From positions 58,139,001 through 58,203,000 of the forward strand of contig NC_057829.1 in the NCBI RefSeq assembly GCF_910594005.1: a stretch of 64,000 nucleotides of DNA, read 5' to 3'. Under the pieces are notes generated by a model. The model worked only from the letters and a program-made list of their open reading frames with translations. It was not told the DNA's origin and ran no database searches. Shown here piece after piece: positions 13,041-25,000 of the stretch; within the stretch, counting starts at the first letter, position 1; each line of letters starts with the position of its first letter. The position numbers and the translations under genes are program-made. Origin of the DNA: Cervus elaphus (lineage: Eukaryota > Chordata > Mammalia > Artiodactyla > Cervidae).

Positions 13041-16000
13041 GTCCTGGGAGGGCTGGCAGGCGGGATGCCACGGAGACGGTGATGTGGGATGATCATTAAC
13101 AAAAACAACAAAACAATAACAGGCCATTTGTTGCATTTAATAGTTGTGTCACCGTGCTCGGTACTGTTGAGTTTTATCTGTTAAATTTCACTATGACCCT
13201 ACGGTGTAAATTACATTAAACGCCCTCCAAAACGTTGTGAGTGGAGTCCCCAAAATGCTTGTAAAGTGCACTATTGCAAGGTTAATTGGAGTAACGGGGG
13301 CTTAACGGTTAGACAGGCGGAACTTGGGAGACCTGGAATGACTGATCACGTTATAGTAAATTCTGCTTTCTCTCAGTACTTATTATCACACGTAATTACA
13401 GATGAGGAAGCCAAGGTACGCAGAGAGTGAATTGCTCATAGTATCTCACCCTTAGTGCGAGGAGGAGCTGAGATCGTGCTCAGCAGATTCCGTGCGAGGT
13501 GAATGAGGGTCTTGCTTTGAGAATCGCGGGCATGTGTGTGTGGATGGGCCAGAGAGAAAGGGCCTTGGAGACCCAGAGACCCCAGACCTACTGCTGCCTT
13601 TACAGGGGTTGTCACTTCCGCTCTGAAGCCTCACTTTTTCTAACTGCAAGACGGAAGGCTTCAACTAGACCGTGGGATCTTACCCTGGGAGCTTTGGATG
13701 AAGAGAGACTTCAGAGTATTCTGGGCGTCCGAAATATTCCGAAGATTCTCGAGGCTGAGCTCCTGAGCTTTCCTCTGGGCCGTGCACCCAGAGATGCCAT
13801 TAGGATCTTTGTGGGATCGAACAAAGCTTTTGCTTTGTTCACGACATTGGCTCGAACCTGCTCCAGTCCCACGGTCCGGAATTGCGGGCGCAGGTCTGTT
13901 CTCCTTGCTGTCCTGCGGCGCGACGGCAGGCAGGGCTTGCGCGCGCGGAGATTTCAGCCGGGACACCAGACCTGGACAGAGGCCCGCGATTCTGGCTGTT
14001 ATCCCGGTGTTAGTTTCTGTGCGCCTCTCGGGGAGGGCCAGGGACAGAGGTCTGTGAGCCCCACGGGAAGGTGCCTGGGGGGCGGGGGTGGAGGGGGAGT
14101 ACTATTTCAGGTACACTCCTACTTGACCGGCAAATGACACTAAAAAACGAGGCACTTGTCACCTCCCAACCAGCAACCCAGACTAAAGCTGCTTGCTGAC
14201 CTGGACACAGGGGTTGTTTGAGTCAGAAGGCCTTCACACAGAAGCAGGACCTTCCGTGCCTTGCCAGTCTGTATTTTACCCCAGGTATGGCACCTGTGGA
14301 GGCTGGACCCTCCACAACCCTTCTGGAATGGCGGGGGTTTTACCATAAGATGCCTCTGTGGAGATTCGTGTTGGGGTGACCTTCCTTCAGTCCCTTTTGG
14401 GGCTGGGCACACAGACCCCTCTTATTATTTTAATGCGGAAACACCACTTTGGTCTTAATAGCCTGGAGAGGGAGAGAGTGGGCCAGGTTCCCCAAGGTGG
14501 AACTTGTGGAACTTGTGATGAAAACCTGAGACAGTCCTTTCCAGCCCTCCATCCTCTGTTGTTTTCCCTACCTACTCCACACCCCAGCACACACATACCC
14601 ACACCTCCCAACAAACGGAAAACTCCTAGTTCCTCAAGGGCTATGACCTGAACATGTAGGAAACGTCTTTTTTTATAGGTGGGTCGACTGAGGCTCTGCA
14701 GTTAAAGGAATAAGTTGAGAAGAATGAGAATTGGGGTGGGGTGGAGGGAGGGGGGCAGTTAAAAAAAAAGAGACAGAGAAGGATCTAGTCTAGACTGAAC
14801 TGAGACTCAAATTTAAAATTAGCAAAGACTTGTTTTCTCAATCCTTTACTCCCAACTTCCTGGCTCTGCCTGCCCGCCCCCCCCCCCCCCACTTGGACAC
14901 TAAATATGGAGGTTTTGGATGGGGGACATTTTCCTACCCAAACCACCAGCTTAGAAAACTAACTAAACCCAGGCGCAGACTGGCTCCCTCCCCTCCAGGA
15001 GAACAGGCCAGGGAGACAGTGTCTCTCAGAGTTTTCTGCTTATCTGAGCTCCACCCCTGGTCAAACCCACTCCCAAGGAACCTCTGTCCATTTGGGCAGT
15101 GGGTGCCCAGCAGTCAAGGTGATTAGACTCTCGCAAATGGTAGACATTCTAGAAAATGATAGATAATTTGGTATTAGGAATGCAGATTTTAGAGTCAGAT
15201 GATCTGAGTTTGAATCCCATCCCTGCCGTTCAGGAGCTGCGAGACAGAGGCAAGTGGTCTCATCTCTCTTATACCTCACTTTCCTCATTTGCAAAATGGG
15301 CACAGTAGCAATATTACCCTTATTAACATTGTGGGGACTATGTTTAGTAAATGAACTAACGCTTGGCACACACACACAGTTAAGCGCTCAAGAGTTGCCA
15401 GCTATTATTAGTTTCCTTATCTTTGGTTATAAATATTTTAAACATTTTTCAAACAGTATAATTCTTCTGATTGCTATAAAATAAAAGACTGACATTTAAA
15501 AAACAAAAAAAGAAAAAACACTGCCATTTTAGGAGAGTGGACACATCCTAGCAACTTAGCCATCTCAGCCAGGTCATCCCAGCCTATTCCAATAGGATTC
15601 TGTATGTGCTATGGTCCCAGTGGGGCATGACCTTCATTGGCAGGTAGGGAGGACTGTCCACCCTGGTCAGAGTGTGCTGCCCATTTATTCTGCAAACATT
15701 TACTGAGCACCCCTCCCTCCTGCCCCCACCATGAGTCACATGACCAAGACACTGTCCTTCTCTTCAAGGAGGTGCATGTAGGTCACCCAGCTTCTGGTCT
15801 CAGACCCTGGCACAGTTCAGTAACCTCACAGTAACCCCACGAGTTGGTGTTCTCATGTTTATTTTCTGAGGGAGAAGATGCCTAAAGTCACTGGATGAAC
15901 AAAGGATGGAACTGGAAGTTAGCTGGGGTCTGTCTGTCCCTCCAGGACCCTCTCCCATGAGTTCATGCTTCTGGAGGAGTGCTTGGTCGCACTGCTCTCT

Positions 16001-19000
16001 GCCCTGTCCCGATTTCATTTCAGGCCAATAATGCTATTGTGTCTCTACTGCGTGTGGATTGACTGGGGAGACAAGTTTGCTTACGTTTGCTAATATTAAA
16101 GGATACTTTTAAGATACAGGAAAGTAAGTCCATTTCTTGCATGGGTATGTTCTTTCTTAGCTGGGAAGCTGAGAGGAGTGGAGATATATAACTAGGATGC
16201 CTAGTTTCTTAAAACAATCTTGAGGTCTTCCATCTTGTTTGACGAGGTGGGGCAGGGAGAATTATTTCCAAAGGGGTCCCCAAGGGTGTTCCAGGAAGAG
16301 TCATTAGAGAGGCTGACAGGAAACAGCTGCAATCAGGTGGCCTTTGCAGATGACTCAGCTGGTGGGGGGAGGGGTCGGCGCTTGAGACGTGCTTGTAGAT
16401 AGATGTCCCCCACTCTCAGGGGAGTCTTCCTGGAAAGCCATGAGTTGACGCAGGGGACTGGAGGGACTGAAGGGGTGTTATAGGCAGAAGAAACATCCCG
16501 CATGTTTGCATGAGATGGAGCTGGAAAGGTTGGTGGAAGCCAACTAGAGAAGGGCCAGGTACACACCCTTTAGGGCATTGGGACTTACAAGGTGAGAGAT
16601 GACTGTGTCTTGGGGGACAGTGAGAAAGAGCTTGTGGTGAGTTGGATAGCTGTTAAGGCAGAACCTAAGAGTTCCCTCTGAGTGGAGAGAGAAGAAGGTG
16701 GAAGGGCAGCTCTCAGGTATCTGACAGCTTGGAAAATGGAGGCTCTGTGCCTGGGGTCTATGAGGCAGGAGGTGGAATCGTTGGGGTGTGACACTGGATG
16801 CTAGGTGTGCCTGTGAAGCATCCTATAGAGATGCTCTTGGGGTGGGGAGGCCAGTCTGGGGTTCAGCAGAAGACTGGGCTGGAAAGAGTAGATGGCAGCA
16901 GCATCTGCAAAAAGCCACCATGGAAGTGGATGAGACTGCCAGGGGGAAATGGAGATTGGGATGGCAATACAGGTCACCCCCAAGCAGACTTCACACCATT
17001 GTACCTGGCCTCCCATCTACATCCTTTCTGGTTGGGACATGGAGCTCCAGCCTCCTCGTTCTCTTGGCCAATGCCCCATCCTCACAGGCCCAGTTGACAC
17101 TACCCTTCCCGGATGCCGCTTTCTCGGTCACGCCACAATCCCATCACCTGTAGCTCTCTGGGTACTTCTAGTTCACTGCTCTGTACTGAAGTTTCCTGGT
17201 GCTTTTCTCCCTCCCTGCCTGCACTGCAGCCTCCTGGCCCATTCCCACTGTGGCCTCGCAGTGGCTCAGACACGGTGGCTTGAGTCAGTGAGTGGTTGGA
17301 CAAATAGATTCCAGGACACTGTCACCAGCTGAGCCAGCTTTGCTTGTGTAGCTCAGTAGGAAAGTAGACCTAGCGCTTTTTTTTTTTTCAAATTTCCTTC
17401 TTAAAATCAGAAAACATTTTAAATGTACAGAAAAATTACAGAGAATATTCTAATACTCACACCCCAACCTTCCAGATTTGACTGACTGCCAAACTCCTTC
17501 TACAAGTTACAGCCTATGAGAATACCTAGAAGCAAAATGACTTATGTCAAATGGACTTTCCCACAGAAACAAACTTATAACACCATGTTAGGTCTTGGAC
17601 TGTGGGCCTGGTGCCTGTTCTTTTTTTTTTTTTTGAAATGATGATAAATACTGCATTTAACCAATGATACCATATAGAGCTTTCTAGAGAACATGTAATT
17701 AGTCATTTAGTTCATGCAAGCCACCCTCACTGTCTCTTAAGTCATGGATGAGGGTGCCTGGCAGAGTTCTTATCTTACTTCCTTACACACTCCTATCTGG
17801 AGTGAGAGCCACAAATCAAAAAGTCAAAGAGCATCTTCATCAGTGTCATGGAATTTGAGTCTTCCTGGCTTCACTGTGTTTGTTGAAAAAAATAGCTGTT
17901 TAGGTTTCTCAACTATCATGGTAATTTTTATTTCATATTTGCTCATCATTTCCCTTAAAAATAAACTTTTACTGCCATTTTTTTCCCTCTTATAAGAGTC
18001 ACATAAACATATTATAGAAAATTTAGAAAATTCACGTAAGTCAAAAGAGTAAATATAACTTGAGTCCCACCTAGAAATAGACACTGTTAATTTTCTGGAG
18101 TGTATCTTTCCAGTCTTTTTTTTTTTTCCCCTACATGCTTTTTTTAATGAGCACAAGAAAATGACAGAAGCATCATTGTGCTACAAATGCCCACTGAGTC
18201 ACTCAGTGATGGGAAGCCTTTATCTGTCTTTTCTGAGCATTTCTTAAGATCTTTCACCTTCTAATCACTGAGCATCATTATTAGCAAAATATTAAAATTT
18301 ACCTGGTACTCATTTGTGCAAGAAAATTTCTCAATATTTAGAATCATGGGGCTTTACATACTTGACATATACCAGACCTGTATCAAGTGTCTGTGTACTT
18401 GGCTTTTTTTGGTTTTTTTTTTATTTTTAATTGGATTTCCAGTCTTTTCTATGCTTCTTTGTGTGGGCGTGTGGGTAGATACCTGTACATTCACACCTAT
18501 ACGTTTTCCTCAACAACATGAGGCTGATACAGGCATATTATTTAAAGATCTATATTTTCCCCCTAATTTAGAGGGAACACCTTGTTCTATCATTACACAT
18601 TTTTCTACAAAATCTTTTTAAGCCTGGAGAAAGTAGGGCAGACATTCTGGAGAGGGTTACTGGAAAGAGTTTGGGGTCTCTTGGGGGTTTTAAGAAATGG
18701 TTCTGGGGTCATCTGTTTCTCTGTACGTTTTCCCATCACAAGCATAAGAGTTAAAGATTAAGTCCCACTCGGGGTTGTAATCTGTTTCTCCTGATTGCCG
18801 CTTCAACATATGTGATATGTTGATATGTGTTGATATGTGTTGCCCACCAATGTACCCGGGATGTGGGGTCCCTGGTGGGTGGAGGTCTGAGTACAAGCAA
18901 AAGCTGTGTGGATTTCCCAAAGAACCATGGTCACTGCACTGCCAATATTCAGAAGATCCGTGAGAGATACAGATTTCTTTCCAACTACCAAAATGTAGAC

Positions 19001-22000
19001 AGCTCTAATAAACTTTCTTCCATCAGGTGTGCACAGTGGGGTGAGGATAGAATAACAAGTTTCTAGAATATCCAGTGCATTTGCGAGCCATCTGAATCAA
19101 ATAGGAAAAGGAAGCAACATTCTCACCCCAAATGCACCCCCATCTCAAGGTACGAATTGCTAGTCACTCAGTCATGTCTGACTATTTGCAACCCCATGGA
19201 CTGTAGCCCTCCAGGCTCCTCTGTCCATGGGATTTCCCAGGCAAGAATATTGGAGTAAGTTGCCATTTCCTTCTCCAGGGGATCTTCCCAACCCAGGTGT
19301 CAAACCCTGGTCTCCTGCATGGCAGGCAGATTCTTTACCATCTGAGCCACCAGGGAAGCCCACCTTAAGGCATAAATATAACTAAATCATTCTTCCCTGC
19401 CTGACTTGCCTTAGAGTTTTCTTGGTAGATCCTTATAACCACCCAGCTCTTTGGAGATGATTAAAAAGGACTATATCTTTAGTGTTTTAGACTAATATTT
19501 TAGGAGAATGTTTCTAAGCCTTAGTTCCCTCCTCTGTTTGGGGAAAATAACTATGCACTTCAAAAAAGGCTGTATTGAACATTTAATAAGATAATGTGTG
19601 TAAAGTGTTTCCTGGCCAAGAATAAATGCTCAGTGAATTTCAGATGTTACTATTTTTTGTGAATATCGAACAGGAAAAGGGGTGATTATTTGATTGTATT
19701 TTGAGTTCAACCACTCAATTTTTATACACATTAGAAAATGATAAAAATTCTGTGCCTTAGTTTAGTCTTCGTTGTTGCTCCTTAGTCACTAAATCATGTC
19801 TAACTCTTTGTGATCCCTTAGACTGTAGCCTTCCAGGCTCCTCTGTCCATGGGATTTCCCAGGCAAGAACACTGGAGTGGGCTGCCATTTCCTTCTTCAG
19901 GGGATCTTCCTGACTCGAGGACCAGTGTCTCCTGCATTGCAGGCAGCTTCTTTACCACCGAGCCACCAGGGAAACCCTTTTCTTAGAATAGCATTCAATT
20001 AATATTGGTCAAATGAGTGAATGATGGTGTGGTTGATGATACTGCTTTTGGACAGTGGTTAAGATGCCCTGTCCACCAAAAATCAATAATGTGGTCTTTT
20101 TACAGAGAATGTGTTCTTCAAAATCTGTTCTATGTGTTTGAAAGTGTGTAGGGCTCTTGTTTTCTAAATAGTTTTGTCCTATAGTCAAGCAGATGCTGGA
20201 GATTTGTGTTTGGGAGGATAGATAGATAGAAGTCTTTTCCTTAACCTATTTATTTGTTGGAAGAAATTATTGTAGCAGCTCTTAGTAACTATCCAGTGAG
20301 TTCCCAACAGGTTTTGGGGTTTGTAATTAGTGTCAAACATTTGAATTCAACACAACATAGTGATAGCAATAGCAGTGAGGTCACAAACACTCTTCCGTCC
20401 CATCTCAGTGGTTTTACGTCTTTAACTGATGGCTGCAGCTGCACCTTCGCTGTAAGCCTGTTGGGTGCTTCCCTGCAGAGTTCCCGAGTCTGGGCTCCAG
20501 CACTGTTCTGGAGTAAACCATGGCTGCCTTGATGCAGCTTGACACAGTTCGGACATTTGAACACCCCCCAAACGAACACTTAATGCCCTAATGGAGACCG
20601 TGTTGCCTTCAGCAGTGTGACTATTCTGAAACCTCACTCCTGGTTTTATATGTTTGCGTGTAGCACATCTCTTTCAATCTATGTGAACTTTCAGGGGTCA
20701 GATTTTTCTCCTGTAAAATGAAGGATTTGGAAGAAAAGCCTCAATGGCTCTTTGCAACTCAGTCCAAGGAAGTAGAAAGAGCACTGAATCCGGGATCATG
20801 CCTTTGGACATGATGCGTGTGATGGAGCCATGATCCAAAATCATGCCTAGGTCTCCCCAGCTTTTGGACCCTGAGGCCCATGTGCCTCCACTGGAGAATG
20901 GGAATAATAATCATGGTGATTCTGAGGGTTTGAGGCAAATGACTTGTAAGTGGGGTTGTGTGGGCAGTGGAAGGGATTCTAGGGTTTCTTGTCACACCAG
21001 TTGTGTGCCATCAAAACACAACAGTGTAGCAGTGCCAGATAACCTCAACTGGGCTTGAGCTAAAGGCCAAATAAGAATCCCTCGTTAAGTGACCTTCTCT
21101 TCCTTTTTGTATGTAGGAAATTCCGATTTGCACACTGGTTTGGCCCAGTATTGGCGGAGAAATCACCTGGGATGTGTCATTTGCTATTTTCAACTTCTTG
21201 GTACCAGGACTGCTTATTGTGATCAGTTACTCCAAAATTTTACAGGTACGTTTGCTTCAAGCCCAGTGGCTGAACTTCATTTGGGTTCAGATGGAATCTT
21301 AGCATTTCCAGGTCAGAAGTTACCTTAGAATTCACACCAGCCCAATCCTGGTTCACTCCCCAGATCCGTCCCTTTAAGGGACAAAAGTTTGGTATTTTTA
21401 AAAAGTTTTATCTTTGTGATTGTTATAATTATTGTTTTTGCTGATCACTAAGGTAATATAACTCATTATAAAAAATTAAAGACATAGAAGTATGTAACAT
21501 AGATACTAAAAATCTTGTCTACCCCCTTTGTTGGCAGTTTAAAAATATTTTTTTCAGGTTATATTTTATACATTTATATATATACATACTTATCTGCAAT
21601 TTGAATATGTGTATGTACATGTATGTACATATAAACATACACACACATATATATGTGTGTGTATATATATATATATATATACTGAACCATATAAAATGGT
21701 CAGCTATTAAGTATCAACTATTTCCATGGTTCAACCATTTTATTTTCCAATTTGAGATAATACTTTCTACTTTGTAACTTCCTTTTTTTGATTAGGACTA
21801 TATCGTGACATCTTTCTGTATCAGTTCCTGTATCTCTGCCTCATTATTTGCAATGACTTCATGGTCCTCCATCATACAGATGTGACATAATTTGTTTTAT
21901 GAGCTTTTGGGTTGGGTTGGGTTGTGTCCATTGTTTCCCCATCACAAACAGCGATGTGGCAATAAAGAATGTACACTTTTTAAAACTTTTATTGAAGTAC

Positions 22001-25000
22001 AATATAAATACAGAAAGCATACACAGACAGCTCACAAGCTGACCACACTCCCAGAAGCAGCTCCCAGAAGCGGAACATCACCAGAAACCCCTCCTGTCTC
22101 CGTCCATTGCTACCCCCTCACTCCCAGGGCTTGTGCCTTTCATAAGTGCTCTGAAACAGGAAATGATCTTCTCCTTCAAGTGTGACTGTGCACAGGAACA
22201 TAAAAAAGACCTGCCAGCCTGCTTCTTTCTTACCCCTTAAGGCAGCATATTTGCATATGAGATGCTGGCCCAGGCAAAGGCGGCATCTGCCTGTGTTCAC
22301 GCTCGCTTTAGAAGGTTTAATACAAAACCTTTGAGTCCTCTCCAATGTTTACAGTTGCTGAATCTTGGTTTTATAGCATATAGTGGGTCTTATGGTAAAC
22401 GAGCATATTGAAGTGGGGCCCTTAGGTCCTGCTTGCTGTCTGGCCACTTTTACGGCCCTTTCTTTGTAGCTAAAGATCTGTGACCTGCTTAGAAGTTTAG
22501 AACCCCAAACCAAGCCATCCTCCATCTGAATCTTGTAGTCCTTGGATTCTGTGTGAGATGACCACCATGTTCATCCCAAGGCTCTTCACCACCAGGTGAC
22601 TTGTGACCCATTTAAGTGACGCCCCACCTGCGGCTTGCTCAAGGGTGTGAGGCAGATTCAAGCCTGGCATTGAGGTCTATAACGTGCTTACAGTGGGAGT
22701 CTGGCATGTGTAAATGCTCTGTAAGCTTTAGTTACTATCATTATGTTAAAAGAAAAAAGCGAGGGAAAAAAGAGAAATGTAGGTTGAAGTTTTTTTTAAA
22801 GATTTATTTATTTACTTATTTTTGGCTGCTCTGGGTCTTTGTTGCTGCGCTCCGACTTTCTCTAGTTATGGTGAGTGGGGGCTACTCTTCGTTGTGGTGT
22901 GTGGGCGTCTCACGGAGGCAGCTTCTCTTGTTACAAAGCATGGGCTCTAGGCTTGTGGCTCCATAGTTGTGGAGCTTGGGCTTAGTTGCTCTATGGCACG
23001 TTGAATCTTCTGGGTCCAGGGGTCAAACTTGTGTCCCCTGCATTGGCAGGTGGACTCTTAACCACTAGACCACCAGGGAAGCAGTGTAGAATGAATTTAT
23101 TTTAAAAAAAATGTTTTTTAACAAGTGGTGTTTACATGTGTCAGGAACTCATCTAGTCCTAACAGGAATTACTGATGAGGAAACGTAAGCACAGAGAAGT
23201 TAAGCAATTTATGAAAGCTCACACAGCTCATAAGCAGCCGTGTCATGACATAAACCTAGGCAGTCTGGTTCCAGAGTTCCAACACTTTAATTCTTCAGAC
23301 ATTTGTCAAGAATCTGCTGTGTGAAGTGTTGGTGGAGGGGTAGAGATTGGTCAAGAGCAGGTCACAATCTAGAAGGAGCTTTAACACAAGAAAAGGAAGG
23401 GGGAGACACAAGAAAAGGTGTGTCCCCCTTTTCACTGCTATTCAATGCAGTGAAACCCATGGTGAGGCTTTGTGTGAAAACACTTTGCCAATTGTTAAAA
23501 GAGAAAAAACAGGGGGAAAAAAAGGAGAAAAGCAAAGGGCTATAAAAGACAAAAGGATGTAAAAGAAGGAGACCTGAAAGTGTTGTTTTAGTAACCAGTC
23601 CTGAATGTGTCCCTTACTTGCTGTGTGATCTCAGCAAGTTACTTACCTTCTCCAAACCTCAGTTCCCTCGTCTGCAAAATAATGGTCAAAAGCCCAATAG
23701 TTTAAGATTTTTGTGAGATACATAGGAGTTACTCACGGTGCAACTGTGGTGGTGTCACACCTGCCTGTAGCAGGGGATGAAGGAATTAATGCTGCTGTTA
23801 ATTGTTAGGCAGGGCTGCTCCTCTCATCCTCTCACAGCATGCTGGGAGGAGGTACTGCTGAGATTTTTGAGAGAATGAACAGCAGAGCCCAGATTTGGGG
23901 CAAGGCAGGAACTAGGATCTGGCTCTGGAGCAGGGCTGGTTGGTTGGCTAGGGGAGGGCTGGGCAGACGCTGGCAGGGGCATCCACGTCTCCTGCTTGGG
24001 CGGTCCCACCCCTGAGCCCCGAAGAGGGTGAGAGGGCTCCAATCTGCCTCTTTTCACTTGTGCCTCACACTTCTCAGCCGCCTTCTGCAGAAGGATGACT
24101 TCTTCTCTGGAAAGGTTTCCCACCCCCTCCATCGTCTCCTCATGCCAGGGCTCACCTGGAAACATCCTTGAGCCCTGAGGAGTTGGGGGAGGGGTCCTGT
24201 TATCCATCCACATGTAACTGCAATTCCAGACATTGTGTGTAGAAACCCATGGCCGGCCTTCCGTTCTTCCCATCACAGATCCCAGGACGGCTCCTGGATG
24301 AATCAGATTGCCCGGTGTGACTCACAGTTATGAAACAGAGTCCCGAGCAATGAGTCAAAGATGTGATTTAGATCCCATAGCTTCCTTCACATACGCTGGA
24401 AAAGCTAAAACTCTCTGCTCAAGGCCCTTTGTGATCTGGCCCTTGCCTGCCCCTCTCACCTGTCTTCTCCCCCCATCTCCCTTGTGTCCTTAGGGCTGTT
24501 CCTCACATATGCCAACACACTCTGCCTCAGGGCCTTTGCACCTGCCATTTCCTCTCCTGGATCTCTATCCCCAGGCTTCTGTATGGGCCACTCTCCTACT
24601 TCATTTAGGTTTCTGCTCAAGAGATTCTTCTCCAGAAAGTCCCCATCATTCTCTAATCCCTCACCCTGTTTCTTTTCAAAGCACTTCCAACCATGTCATA
24701 TTCCATATGTGCATTTTTACTTGCTTGTCATCTGTCTTGCCCACTAGAATGCAAGCTCTCCAAAGGCAGAGACTTCATTTTGTTTACTGCCATAGTCCTG
24801 TGCTTAAAACAGAGCCTGGAAAAAAAATAAAAAAACAGAGCCTGGATTATTCATTGTAGGGGATCAATAAACCCTTACTGAATGAATAAGAAACAAACTT
24901 GGATCACCCTGAAAGGGTCAACAGCACCTTCTTCTTTGGGGCAGTGGGAAAACCACAGGACAAAGAGTCATAAGATACCGATTCTAGTCCAAGTTTTGTT

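Larger units (their letters stand above)
13010..21116 (+). other. FFAR4: FFAR4 intron 1 (8.1 kb)
   Basis: GTGAGC...TATGTAG. GC-rich for its first kilobase with G runs and a SOX-like palindrome, then AT-rich with two Bov-tA SINEs and MIR pieces. No additional exon seen. Confidence 0.85.

Noticed and set aside
13499..14137. 212-residue open frame in FFAR4 intron 1
   Set aside because: Begins with a non-ATG codon context, no recognisable domain, GC-rich intronic sequence with low stop density.
19157..19362. tRNA-like sequences
   Set aside because: Bov-tA and CHR SINEs derive from tRNAs but lack an intact cloverleaf; no genuine tRNA gene was seen.
23824..24276. 150-residue minus-strand frame next to the FFAR4 pseudo-exon
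   Set aside because: Pro/Ser-rich, no homology recognised and no splice or promoter signals.
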